62,562 nt of DNA from NCBI RefSeq assembly GCF_049673105.1, contig NZ_JBATXG010000018.1, positions 1 through 62,562 on the forward strand, written 5' to 3'. This stretch comes from Castellaniella sp049673105 (GTDB lineage Bacteria > Pseudomonadota > Gammaproteobacteria > Burkholderiales > Burkholderiaceae_B). This document shows positions 1 to 8,469 of this stretch, one piece after another. The translations under genes and the position numbers were made by a program. The stretch's first letter is position 1; each line of letters begins with the position of its first letter. The notes beneath the pieces were generated by a model. It ran no database searches and was not told the DNA's origin. It saw only the letters and a program-made list of their open reading frames with translations.

Positions 1-290
1 TGGACCACCAGGCCGTGGATCCCTAGGATAGAATCGATTGGGGACATCGGCATTGCTCCATTAAACGTGTTCTTCGCAAAAACAAGTCTAATGAATGCCG
101 GTGTCCCCCGTTAATGATGTAGAGCCCAGGTGCCGAATCTGTCGCTCACGCTGAAAATTCTCGCACGCTGGCGCGTGTGCCTAACACGCACCGTCACAGT
201 CTGTGCCCCGTCCAAGGTAGACGATGCCTGCAAGACCTCTGTACCATGCAAAGTGCATTGCATCGCACGGAACATCATGAGGACCTTGTC
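1..290. other. Non-coding leader region with an imperfect inverted repeat
   Basis: I see no convincing gene here. The only clear structure is a 15-base imperfect inverted repeat, listed separately. The small reading frames in this stretch lack ribosome binding sites and recognisable domains. The region ends at the GTG start of the GGDEF gene, which is preceded by a GAGGA ribosome binding site at about 279-283. Confidence 0.6.
40..108. repeat. 15-bp imperfect inverted repeat around 39 bp
   Basis: The left arm (40-54, ggggacatcggcatt) and right arm (94-108, aatgccggtgtcccc) are reverse complements with one mismatch, separated by 39 bases. The spacer is too long for a classic terminator, and no T-run follows on either side. 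It could be a short mobile-element remnant (MITE-like) or the end of an upstream element. I see no clear target-site duplication at the outer edges, so its nature is open. Confidence 0.5.
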
Positions 291-1367
291 GTGAACGACG
301 CTCCACACGCCCATCACAGACCAAGCACTTCACTGGAAGCGAACCTGCTCGATCGCATTGCAGAAACCGTGACCGAGGCGCGCAGCCTGGAGACGCTGGT
401 CCGCCCTTTTCTGGAAATGCTGGGGGAAATGACAGGCCTCGAATCCACGTATTTGACGACGATCGACCTGAATGCAGGTCTTCAGCGCATCCTGTACGCT
501 CGCAACACAAAGGCCATGCAGATTCCAGAAAATTTCACCGTCGACTGGAACGACACGCTCTGCAAGCGCGCATTGGACGAACACCGACCCTATACCGGCG
601 ACGTGGAAACTTGCTGGGGTGACTCGGAGGCTGCTGGCGCACTGGGCATCAAAACCTATGTCAGCGCACCGATCTACGCCGGGCAAGGCGTGCTGTTCGG
701 CACCTTGTGTGCGGCCAGTGCGAGCAACCACAAGATCAGCGATCAGGCAGAACGCCTGTTGTCCTTGTTTGCCAAGCTGATCGGTAATCAGGTAGAACGC
801 GAAGTTCTCGTGGAAAAGCTGCTCAGCGCCAACGCACAGCTCTCTAACCTGGCAACCACCGATGCACTCACGCAGCTTCCCAATCGTCGTCTGCTGCTGG
901 AACTGCTGCAGCGCCTGTTGGACCAGGCCAACCGGCAGAACACATCGGTTCTGGTCTGCTTTCTGGATCTGGACGGATTCAAAGCGATCAACGACCAGCA
1001 CGGACATGCCGTTGGTGATCAGTTTCTTGCCAGCATGGCTGCGCAGCTGCGTCAGGCGATGCGATCACAGGACATCGTCACTCGATACGGCGGAGACGAA
1101 TTCGCCATTATCGGGCCGGGGCCTTCTGCCGATGTCGATCAGAATTCCGCCATCAAGCATTTCGTCGACCGCGTCTCTCACGCGACAGTGGGCGAATTCC
1201 ACTGTCTGGGCACGACCCTCCACTACATGGGCGCCAGCGCAGGGGGGATCGCAGTCCTGCCGCATACATTGGATGCGGTCACCGCCCTGGAACAAGCCGA
1301 CCGGGCGATGTACCAGGCAAAGCTCAGTCGGCGTCAAGCCATTGCAAAGAACACCGCCTCGGCATGA
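291..1367 (+). CDS. GAF-GGDEF diguanylate cyclase
   Basis: A soluble protein of 358 residues predicted to make cyclic di-GMP from two GTP. An N-terminal GAF-type sensor region (about residues 15-165) precedes a GGDEF domain (about 190-350) whose active-site loop reads RYGGDEFAI, an intact catalytic signature. No EAL domain and no membrane segments are visible. I chose the GTG at 291 because GAGGA lies 7 bases upstream; in-frame alternatives are an ATG at 246 and a GTG at 177. Cyclic di-GMP commonly represses motility, so its place ahead of chemoreceptor and flagellar genes is suggestive but not proof of a shared role. The ligand of the GAF domain is unknown. Confidence 0.88.
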   Translation: MNDAPHAHHRPSTSLEANLLDRIAETVTEARSLETLVRPFLEMLGEMTGLESTYLTTIDLNAGLQRILYARNTKAMQIPENFTVDWNDTLCKRALDEHRPYTGDVETCWGDSEAAGALGIKTYVSAPIYAGQGVLFGTLCAASASNHKISDQAERLLSLFAKLIGNQVEREVLVEKLLSANAQLSNLATTDALTQLPNRRLLLELLQRLLDQANRQNTSVLVCFLDLDGFKAINDQHGHAVGDQFLASMAAQLRQAMRSQDIVTRYGGDEFAIIGPGPSADVDQNSAIKHFVDRVSHATVGEFHCLGTTLHYMGASAGGIAVLPHTLDAVTALEQADRAMYQAKLSRRQAIAKNTASA

Positions 1368-1403
1368 GCCGGTTCCATCGTGCCAACATTTGGAGAGCCA
1401 AAC

Positions 1404-1631
1404 ATGCGCCAGATCCTGATTATCGTCGGACTCGTGCTGCTTGCCGCAGGAATTTGGATAGTGGCGGGAAATGGCAGCTACCAGGACACCGAAACCATCG
1501 TGAAAATCGGGTCGACCGCCTTGAAAGCTACACACGACAAGGCCATCCCCCAATGGCTGGGGATTGCCGGCATCGTGGTAGGCGCCATTCTGGTCCTGGG
1601 CGGATTGGCAGGCTGGCTCAAGCGCCGTTAG
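1404..1631 (+). CDS. Small two-helix membrane protein
   Basis: A 75-residue protein with a hydrophobic N-terminal segment (about residues 2-21) and a second Gly-rich membrane segment (about 52-70) ending in LKRR, linked by a short hydrophilic loop. The size and two-helix plan resemble small DUF3185-like membrane proteins, but I cannot assign the family firmly. The ATG at 1404 has TGGAGA 8 bases upstream, which decides the start over an in-frame GTG at 1380. It lies 36 bases after the GGDEF gene on the same strand and may share its transcript. Function is unknown. Confidence 0.65.
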   Translation: MRQILIIVGLVLLAAGIWIVAGNGSYQDTETIVKIGSTALKATHDKAIPQWLGIAGIVVGAILVLGGLAGWLKRR

Positions 1632-1762
1632 GACGGCTTGTCGACCAGCATGTTGCGGGAAAACCGATCTGCTAGACTCTGCTAATAATTACAGTATGCG
1701 GTCGGCGTCTTTAGGCATCAGCCCCGGCTGGAATCGCTCACCGCCCCGCCCAGGAGACTTGC

Positions 1763-2194
1763 ATGGACACTCAACGCCGTTCCCTGATGCTGGGCGCCGT
1801 TTCCACTCTGGCCCTCGGTCTGCCTGCGCCGGGCTGGGCGCAGAGCCCCCCTGTCTCGCTCGACGCCTTCATTCAGCTCAGCGCCACACTGTGTAATCGC
1901 CCCGCCGCGACACTGGACCGCGGCATGGCGCAACGCATTTTGCAGGCGCTCCAGGCCCAGGGGAAATCTTCCCGACTGCCGGCGCTGCAGCAGGATGCTC
2001 AGGCCGACGCCCCGCTGGCCAGCGAATTGCGCTCAATCTGGCTCTCCGGCCTGATGGATACCGGGGCAGGCGCCATCGTCGTAGGATTCACGCAAGCCCT
2101 GACCTGGGGCAGCGCCCCCTTTCTGCACGCACCGGGCAGTTGCGGGGGCCCCACCGGCTACTGGTCGGACCCGCCGCCTGCGCACCCCGCTTGA
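1763..2194 (+). CDS. Tat-exported small subunit of an FAD sugar/alcohol dehydrogenase
   Basis: A 143-residue protein with a twin-arginine type signal peptide (TQRRSLML, then a hydrophobic stretch and AQS cleavage region near residue 27). The mature part resembles the gamma or small subunit of membrane-associated FAD dehydrogenases (sorbitol/gluconate/glucose type), including the conserved ending WSDPP. In that family the small subunit carries the catalytic subunit through the Tat pathway, since the catalytic subunit has no signal of its own. A good ribosome binding site (AGGAGA) precedes the ATG. The GMC dehydrogenase gene starts 39 bases downstream, which supports the pairing. Confidence 0.78.
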   Translation: MDTQRRSLMLGAVSTLALGLPAPGWAQSPPVSLDAFIQLSATLCNRPAATLDRGMAQRILQALQAQGKSSRLPALQQDAQADAPLASELRSIWLSGLMDTGAGAIVVGFTQALTWGSAPFLHAPGSCGGPTGYWSDPPPAHPA

Positions 2195-2233
2195 ACCCGC
2201 CGCCCCACTCTGCCACACACCCACAGGAATCTC

Positions 2234-3871
2234 ATGACCCAATCCTTGCAAGCCGACGTCGTCGTTGTCGGTTCCGGCGTCGCCGGCGCCCTGACAGCCG
2301 CTCGCCTGGCCAAGGCAGGCCTGAAAGTCATCATTCTCGAGGCGGGCAAGCCCGTGGACCGCGCCCAGGCAGTGCAAAATTTCTGGAACGCCGCCATCAA
2401 GGTCCCTGAATGCGCCTACCCCATCCAGCCTGAGGCCGTGCACCCCACCACGGACCGCCTGGGCGACTGGTACCAACAGAAAGGCCCGGATTTCTTCAAG
2501 AGCACCTACCTGAAAGTAGTCGGAGGCACCACTTGGCACTGGCTGGGCACCTGTCTGCGCCTGCTGCCTTCCGACTTCCAGATGCAGACCCTGCATGGCC
2601 GAGGCGTGGACTGGCCCATCAGCTATGCCGACCTGGAACCTTACTACCTACAGGCCGAGCATGCGCTGGGGGTTTCCGGGGACCCGGATCATGATCTGGG
2701 CTCGCCGCGCAGCGGGCCGTTTCTGCTCCCCCCCATCCCGCAAACCTATCTGGATCGCACCCTGACGCAGGCACTGCGGGACACGCGATTCCAGGTTCAG
2801 GCCACCCCGCAGGCGCGCAATTCGGTCGTGCATGACCAAAGACCGCCGTGTTGCGGCAGCTCCAGTTGCATCCCGGTCTGTCCGGTGCAAGCCAAATACG
2901 ACGCCACCGTTCATCTCAAACAGGCTCAGGCCGCCGGGGCCACGCTGCTGGACCAAAGCACAGTGGTGCAACTGACCCCTGATGAGCAGGGTCGGATCCG
3001 TTCGGCCCGATTCCGCCGATGGGACCAGTCCGAAGGACAGATCCAGGCGACGATATTCATTCTGGCCTGCCATGCGATTGAAACGCCACGCTTGCTGCTG
3101 GCCTCACGCACCGAGGCCTGGCCCAGCGGACTGGCCAACCGTTCAGACCAGGTGGGCAGAAACCTGATGGATCACCCTGTGCAGCTTTCGTGGGCGCTCA
3201 GCCAGGATCCGGTCTATCCCTACCGAGGCCCCTTATCCACGTCGGGCATCGAAAACCTGCGCGATGGCGGCTTTCGCGACAGCCGCAGCGCCTATCGTAT
3301 CGAAATCGGCAATGACGGCTGGAACTGGCCGACGGGGGCGCCCCTCACATTAGCGGCTCAACTGGCTAGTCGTGGCCTGCCGGCGGTTGATCTGGATCAG
3401 GCCCTGGCCCACGAGACATCCCGCCACCTGCGCCTGACCGCCCTGACCGAGCAACTGCCCGAAGCCGACAACCGGGTGACGCTGGATCCCGCCAAGAAGG
3501 ATCACTATGGGATTCCCCTGCCGCGCATCCACTACCGCATCGACGATTACGTCCAGCAAGGCATGCAACAAGCCAGAAAGGACCATGCTGAAATCTTTGG
3601 GCGATTGCAGGCCAGCGCCATCCAGCACGCGGCGGATTTCTTCGGTGCAGGACACATCATGGGCACGTGTCGCATGGGCGCAGACCCCCGCGATTCGGTG
3701 GTGGATGCGCAACTGCGCAGCCACGATCACCAGAATCTGTTCATCCTGGGGTCCAGCGTGTTTCCCACCGGAGGAACCGCCAACCCCACCCTGACCATTG
3801 CCGCCCTGAGCCTACGAGCGGCGGATGCCGTCGAACGGCAATTCCGGACAGGGCTTATTTCACCAAAGTGA
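2234..3871 (+). CDS. GMC-family FAD dehydrogenase catalytic subunit with Fe-S cysteine motif
   Basis: A 545-residue oxidoreductase. The N-terminus has the FAD-binding fingerprint GSGVAGALTAARL followed by ILEAG. The C-terminus has the GMC signatures GHIMGTCRMG and TANPTLTIAAL near the flavin. A cysteine cluster (C206, C207, C212, C216) matches the iron-sulphur motif known in FAD glucose dehydrogenase and gluconate 2-dehydrogenase catalytic subunits. The substrate is probably a sugar, sugar acid or alcohol oxidised in the periplasm. No signal peptide is present, which fits co-export with the small subunit encoded just upstream. The cytochrome c subunit that usually completes such complexes is not next to it. 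The 3' end overlaps the convergent UspA gene by 17 bases. Confidence 0.87.
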   Translation: MTQSLQADVVVVGSGVAGALTAARLAKAGLKVIILEAGKPVDRAQAVQNFWNAAIKVPECAYPIQPEAVHPTTDRLGDWYQQKGPDFFKSTYLKVVGGTTWHWLGTCLRLLPSDFQMQTLHGRGVDWPISYADLEPYYLQAEHALGVSGDPDHDLGSPRSGPFLLPPIPQTYLDRTLTQALRDTRFQVQATPQARNSVVHDQRPPCCGSSSCIPVCPVQAKYDATVHLKQAQAAGATLLDQSTVVQLTPDEQGRIRSARFRRWDQSEGQIQATIFILACHAIETPRLLLASRTEAWPSGLANRSDQVGRNLMDHPVQLSWALSQDPVYPYRGPLSTSGIENLRDGGFRDSRSAYRIEIGNDGWNWPTGAPLTLAAQLASRGLPAVDLDQALAHETSRHLRLTALTEQLPEADNRVTLDPAKKDHYGIPLPRIHYRIDDYVQQGMQQARKDHAEIFGRLQASAIQHAADFFGAGHIMGTCRMGADPRDSVVDAQLRSHDHQNLFILGSSVFPTGGTANPTLTIAALSLRAADAVERQFRTGLISPK

Positions 3872-4286
3872 CCGGGACGTCGACCAGGCTCAGGACCTTG
3901 GTGGCGATCGATCCCATCAGCAGCCCGGCGACGGAACCCAGGCCCCGCGTGCCCATGGCGATCAGGCCGCAGCCCTGCTCGCCGGCGAAACGATGGATGG
4001 TTTCCGCAATCGGGCCCACCTGCACGTGCGCCTGGTAGGTCACGCCTGCCGCATCCAGCAGGGCCGTGGCGGCCTGCAGCGCCTGACGGCCTTCGTCCTG
4101 ATAATAGTCGTCGATGACGTCGGCGGAAATGAATCGCTTGACGTTACCCGAGATGATCGGCGCCTGGACCGCCAGGACATGCAGAACGATGTCGTCGCGC
4201 CCGCGCACCGCCTGAATGGCGAACTCGACCGCGCGCAGCGAAGGGGCGGAGCCGTCGACCGGCACGAGAATGGCGTTGATATTCAC
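3855..4286 (-). CDS. Universal stress protein, UspA family
   Basis: A 143-residue single-domain cytoplasmic protein. It starts with the hydrophobic beta-strand and aspartate of the family (AILVPVDGS) and carries the ATP-binding signature G-x2-G-x9-G-S (GTRG...MGS) near the C-terminus, so it is predicted to bind ATP. The GTG at 4286 is preferred because AGGAGA lies 5 bases before it; an upstream in-frame start at 4316 lacks this. It stands alone on the minus strand, convergent with the GMC dehydrogenase. Family members help survival under stress, but the specific role here is unknown. Confidence 0.88.
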   Translation of the reverse strand: MNINAILVPVDGSAPSLRAVEFAIQAVRGRDDIVLHVLAVQAPIISGNVKRFISADVIDDYYQDEGRQALQAATALLDAAGVTYQAHVQVGPIAETIHRFAGEQGCGLIAMGTRGLGSVAGLLMGSIATKVLSLVDVPVTLVK

Positions 4287-4534
4287 AGAGATCTCCTGGG
4301 GAAAGACTGCTTGCACGATGCGCCATCATAGCGTTGAAAGCGGCGCGCCGGCAGTGATGCCGCCGCACTGGCGCGCGTCCTCTTGATGAAAATCATGAGG
4401 CGATGAAATCACAGCCGCCGCGCCCCGGATCAATATTTACCCTACTTTCCCGCATGTGTATTGGCGAAGGTTATCTTTTAAGACAGAATGTCAGCAGAAC
4501 CCTCCGCTGCACTCTTCGACATCAAAGGTCTTCC

Positions 4535-6097
4535 ATGCGCACGCTGACTATCGCTACCCGTCTGACGCTTGGCTTCAGCCTGATCATCCTGCTGTTGCTC
4601 GTCACCGCCTCCATCAGCATCTGGCGCATGCAAGGCAGCAGCGTCCTCACGACAGACATCACCGATTCGCTGCTGAAATCCGAGCGACTGATCGCCGAAT
4701 GGGAAAAGAACACCGCCATGAACGCGCTGCGCACCACGACGGTAGCCAAGACCGACAACACTGAACTCAGCGACCAGATCAAGAAAGACATGACGGCCAC
4801 CAGCGCGCGCATTTCAGAACTGCAAAAGCAGGTCGACGCCAGCATCCAGGATCCGGAAGCGCGCAAGCTATTCGATGTCGTGCAGCAGAAACGGTCTGAA
4901 TACACCGGCGCGCGAGCCGCCGCCATCAAGAGCCAGGAATCAGGCAATCTGGCCGCCGCCAAGCAGTTCTATGATCGGGACATGGCCGGCTACCTCAGTG
5001 CCTACGTTGGCAGCGTCGGCGATCTGCTGACCTACCAAAAGGACCTGATCGACCGCAACACTCAGGACCTGCACGACAACAACCGCACCGGCATGCTGCT
5101 GGTGGCGCTCGCGACGTCGCTGGCCCTGCTGCTGGGACTGCTGTTCGCCTGGCAGGTCACACGGTCCATCACCCGACCGCTGCGGGCCACTGTCGCCCTG
5201 GCCCGATCCGTTGCCGACCGCGACCTCAGCCAGCAGATCCTGCCTCAGGGCAAGGACGAAATCACCGCGCTGGAACAGGCCCTGGAACAAATGTCGCAAG
5301 GCCTGAAACATACGGTCAGCGAATTGCGCCATGGCGCCACCTCCATCGCCACGGCCGCCGCCCAGATCACCAGCGGCAACCTGGACCTGGCGTCGCGCAC
5401 CGAAGAACAGGCCAGCTCCCTGACCGAAACCGCCGCCACCATGGAACAGATCACCGCCACCGTGCGCCAGAATGCCGACAACACCCAGCAGGCCAACCAC
5501 CTGGCCGCATCCGCCACGCAGACCGCCAACAACGGCGGCGCTTTGGTCGCCGAACTGGTCAACACCATGGGTGCCATCCACACCCAGTCCCAGCAGGTCG
5601 CGGACATCATCGGCGTGATCGACTCCATCGCCTTTCAGACCAACATCCTGGCCCTGAACGCAGCGGTGGAAGCCGCCCGCGCCGGGGAACAAGGTCGCGG
5701 ATTCGCCGTCGTGGCAGCGGAAGTCCGGGCGCTGGCGCAGCGATCGGCATCCGCCGCACGAGAAATCAAGGCCCTGATCGACGCTTCGGTTGCCGCCATC
5801 ACCATTGGCAATCAGCAGGCCCATAACGCCGGGGCGTCCATGCAGGACATCATCAGCGCCATCGTCCGCGTCACCGACATCATGAACGAGATCAGCGCCG
5901 CCAACCGGGAACAGACCAGCGGCATCGAGGAAATCAATTCCGCCATCACGCAAATGGACGACGTCACCCGCCAAAACGCCAGCCTGGTCGAAGAATCCGC
6001 CGCCGCCGCGACCAGCCTGCGCGACCAGGCCGATACGCTGGCCCGCCAGGTCTCGACCTTCAAACTGGATAATACCGTCCTCGCTCTCTCGACTTGA
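4535..6097 (+). CDS. Methyl-accepting chemotaxis protein (four-helix-bundle type)
   Basis: A 520-residue transmembrane chemoreceptor. TM1 covers about residues 9-31, then comes a periplasmic helical region of about 155 residues, TM2 (about 186-206), a HAMP domain and a long cytoplasmic coiled coil. The signalling tip is present in near-consensus form (AFQTNILALNAAVEAARAG). The periplasmic part looks like a Tar-type four-helix bundle, which binds small ligands directly or through binding proteins; the ligand cannot be read from sequence. The ATG at 4535 has AAAGGT upstream; a longer frame from 4403 lacks a convincing site. No CheR-docking pentapeptide ends the protein. A strong terminator follows. 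Confidence 0.93.
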   Translation: MRTLTIATRLTLGFSLIILLLLVTASISIWRMQGSSVLTTDITDSLLKSERLIAEWEKNTAMNALRTTTVAKTDNTELSDQIKKDMTATSARISELQKQVDASIQDPEARKLFDVVQQKRSEYTGARAAAIKSQESGNLAAAKQFYDRDMAGYLSAYVGSVGDLLTYQKDLIDRNTQDLHDNNRTGMLLVALATSLALLLGLLFAWQVTRSITRPLRATVALARSVADRDLSQQILPQGKDEITALEQALEQMSQGLKHTVSELRHGATSIATAAAQITSGNLDLASRTEEQASSLTETAATMEQITATVRQNADNTQQANHLAASATQTANNGGALVAELVNTMGAIHTQSQQVADIIGVIDSIAFQTNILALNAAVEAARAGEQGRGFAVVAAEVRALAQRSASAAREIKALIDASVAAITIGNQQAHNAGASMQDIISAIVRVTDIMNEISAANREQTSGIEEINSAITQMDDVTRQNASLVEESAAAATSLRDQADTLARQVSTFKLDNTVLALST

Positions 6098-6137
6098 TCT
6101 AAAGCAAGCCTGTGCTGCTCTGATTCCCGTACGATAT

Positions 6138-6174
6138 CGGTAGGCCCGCCCCGAACACCGAGGCGGGCCTACCG
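6138..6174 (+). terminator. Intrinsic terminator after the first chemoreceptor gene
   Basis: A perfect 13-bp stem (6138-6150 with 6162-6174, cggtaggcccgcc and its complement) closes an 11-base loop and is followed by a short T-containing stretch (tcttt). It lies 40 bases after the stop of the receptor gene and 28 bases before the next one, so the two receptor genes are probably separate units. Confidence 0.75.
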
Positions 6175-6202
6175 TCTTTGCCATCAATCTCTCGGAACCG
6201 GA

Positions 6203-8263
6203 ATGATGACGTCCCCCGCATTGCCTCACGCCCCCAAGATCAGCCTGATCGACGCCTATCTGAACCGGCTGCGTCTCTGGCAGAAATTCTCTATCCTCGC
6301 TGTCCTTGGGGTCGTGCTCGTATCCCTGCCGCTGATGTTGTACCTGTACGAATCGGGCAGGATCATCCAAGCCACAGAACTCGAAACCGATGGCCTGGTT
6401 CCTTTGCGCCAGAACCTGCAAACCCTGCGACTGACCCAGCAACACCGGGGCCTGTCCGCACTGGTTCTGAACGGCGACACGGCATCGCAGACAAAGCGCA
6501 GGGCAAAGCAGGAAGAAGCCGATCAGGCCCTGGTCGCCCTGGATCAGGCGCTGCAACACAGCAGCACCCAGGACCCCACCGTGGCGACCCTATGGCAGGA
6601 TACCCAGAACACCTGGGAACGCCTGAAGGCCGGCCTCACCCAGGGCAAACTGTCCGCCAGTGACAGCTTTGCCACCCACACGCACCTGAATACCCAGCTG
6701 CTGCGCCTGGAATCCTTGCTGCTGCAGCACTATGGACTGCGCTTCGACCCCGACGCCGAAGGCTACTACCTGATCGACGCCGCACTAGAACAAACGCCCA
6801 TCCTGACCGAACTCTTAGGCCAGTCGCGCGCGCTGGGCGCAAGCCTGCTGACCCGACGCACTGCCAACGCCGAAGAGCGCATCGGCATCCGCGTCCTGCT
6901 GGACCGCGCCCAGGAGCACTACGACAGTCTGAACATCGCGCTGGATAACGCGGCCCGCCTGAACCCACGCCTCAGAGACGCGCTGGACGCCGCCGGAAAG
7001 ACCGCCCTGGATACCACAGGAAAGGCCATAGCGCTGGCCCAGGACCGCCTGATCAAGGCCCAGACGCTGGACTATCCGGCGGCTGACTACTTTTCGACGT
7101 TTACCGCTGCGGTGGACGCGCAATTTCAACTGAACGAAGTCGCCCTGGTTCAACTCGACCAGCTGCTGACCGCCCGCGCCGAGCGTCTGGTCCATACCCG
7201 CTATCTGCTGGGCGGCGGCATCCTGCTGCTGTGCCTGATCGCCGCCTGGATCAATTGGCGCATCACCCGGGCACTGCTGAATCAGCTGGGAGGCGAGCCC
7301 GATTACGCCACATCCATCCTGCAGCGCATCGCCTCGGGCGATCTGGCGGTGCCGATCCGGTTGCGCGCCAATGATCAGTCCAGCCTGCTGTTCGCCATGC
7401 ACGACATGCGCACCCAACTGGCTGCCATCGTCGGCAATGTGCGTAGCGGCGCCAACGCCATTGCCACCGCATCCGCCCAGATTTCCGCCGGCAACCTGGA
7501 CCTGTCTTCCCGGACCGAGCAGCAGGCCAGCTCGCTGACGGAAACCGCCGCCACCACGGAGCAGATCACCGCCACCGTCCGCCAAAATGCGGACAATGCC
7601 CAGCAAGCCAACACGCTGGCCGCCTCGGCTGCCCATACGGCCGGTAACGGCGGCGCGCTGGTCGCACAGCTGGTGGACACCATGCAGGACATCAATCAGC
7701 GATCCACCCAGGTGGTCGACATCATCAGCGTGATCGATTCCATTGCCTTCCAGACCAATATCCTGGCCCTGAATGCGGCGGTGGAAGCCGCACGGGCGGG
7801 CGAACAGGGCCGCGGCTTTGCCGTGGTAGCCTCCGAGGTCCGCGCCCTGGCGCAGCGCAGCGCCGGCGCCGCCAAGGAAATCAAAAATCTGATTGATACA
7901 TCCGTCCAGGCCACCGCGCGAGGCAACGAGCAGGCAGCCCTGGCGGGCGCCACCATGCAGGAAATTGTCGAGGGCGTCCAACGCGTGACCGACATCATGG
8001 GTGAAATCAGCGAAGCCAGTCGTGAACAAGCGACCGGCATCGAGGAAATCAACATTGCCATCACGCAGATGGACGACGTCACGCAGCAAAACGCCAGTCT
8101 GGTGGAAGAATCCGTCGCAGCCGCCAGCAGCCTGAAAGATCAGGCAGACACACTCGCCAAGATCGTCGCCGTCTTCCAGCTGGATACCGACCACAACCCG
8201 GCCCAGCAGCCAACGTCGGGGCGAGCGGCGCCAGCCCTGGGCTTTCAGGCCAAGCCGGCATGA
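6203..8263 (+). CDS. Methyl-accepting chemotaxis protein with large periplasmic helical sensor
   Basis: A 686-residue chemoreceptor. TM1 is at about residues 28-48 and TM2 at about 332-352, leaving a periplasmic helical domain of about 280 residues. A stretch near residues 72-90 (LQTLRLTQQHRGLSAL) recalls nitrate/nitrite-sensing NIT domains, but this is only a resemblance. The HAMP-like linker contains LGGEPDYA and IASGDLAV, and the signalling tip is standard (AFQTNILALNAAVEAARAG). The signalling half is very like that of the preceding receptor, suggesting gene duplication with exchange of the sensor part. An ATG at 6206 is an equally possible start. A terminator lies downstream at 8390. Confidence 0.92.
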   Translation: MMTSPALPHAPKISLIDAYLNRLRLWQKFSILAVLGVVLVSLPLMLYLYESGRIIQATELETDGLVPLRQNLQTLRLTQQHRGLSALVLNGDTASQTKRRAKQEEADQALVALDQALQHSSTQDPTVATLWQDTQNTWERLKAGLTQGKLSASDSFATHTHLNTQLLRLESLLLQHYGLRFDPDAEGYYLIDAALEQTPILTELLGQSRALGASLLTRRTANAEERIGIRVLLDRAQEHYDSLNIALDNAARLNPRLRDALDAAGKTALDTTGKAIALAQDRLIKAQTLDYPAADYFSTFTAAVDAQFQLNEVALVQLDQLLTARAERLVHTRYLLGGGILLLCLIAAWINWRITRALLNQLGGEPDYATSILQRIASGDLAVPIRLRANDQSSLLFAMHDMRTQLAAIVGNVRSGANAIATASAQISAGNLDLSSRTEQQASSLTETAATTEQITATVRQNADNAQQANTLAASAAHTAGNGGALVAQLVDTMQDINQRSTQVVDIISVIDSIAFQTNILALNAAVEAARAGEQGRGFAVVASEVRALAQRSAGAAKEIKNLIDTSVQATARGNEQAALAGATMQEIVEGVQRVTDIMGEISEASREQATGIEEINIAITQMDDVTQQNASLVEESVAAASSLKDQADTLAKIVAVFQLDTDHNPAQQPTSGRAAPALGFQAKPA

Positions 8264-8389
8264 CCAAGCCAACAAGATGCCCGCATCTGTTGTGTATTTG
8301 CCATCTTGGCTAGCGATAGCCCCTACTGAGTTTACGGGTTTACCCTTAATTTAGTACACTGGTAATAAATCAAACAATAGTTTGAAAAG

Positions 8390-8425
8390 AGTCCGTCCGG
8401 CCAACCTGGGGCCGGACGGACTTTT
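8390..8425 (+). terminator. Intrinsic terminator after the second chemoreceptor gene
   Basis: A perfect 13-bp stem (8390-8402, agtccgtccggcc, with 8410-8422) encloses a 7-base loop and runs directly into TTTT. It ends the unit of the chemoreceptor whose stop is at 8263, and sits 45 bases before the next receptor gene. Confidence 0.85.
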
Positions 8426-8469
8426 CATATACCAGGATTCCGCCGCCATTTCTCGACTCTAGCCCCGCC

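Noticed and set aside
4379..4400. Stem-loop with GAAA loop upstream of the first chemoreceptor
   Set aside because: The 9-bp stem has a mismatch, no T-run follows, and there is no sign it belongs to a transcript; it may be chance.
6100..6126. TAAA-N15-TCTGATTC as a sigma-28 promoter for the second chemoreceptor
   Set aside because: Spacing fits but only four of eight -10 positions match, and a strong terminator (6138-6174) lies between it and the gene.
8293..8319. AGCGATAG as a sigma-28 -10 element upstream of the third chemoreceptor
   Set aside because: No TAAA at the required distance, and a terminator lies between this site and the gene.
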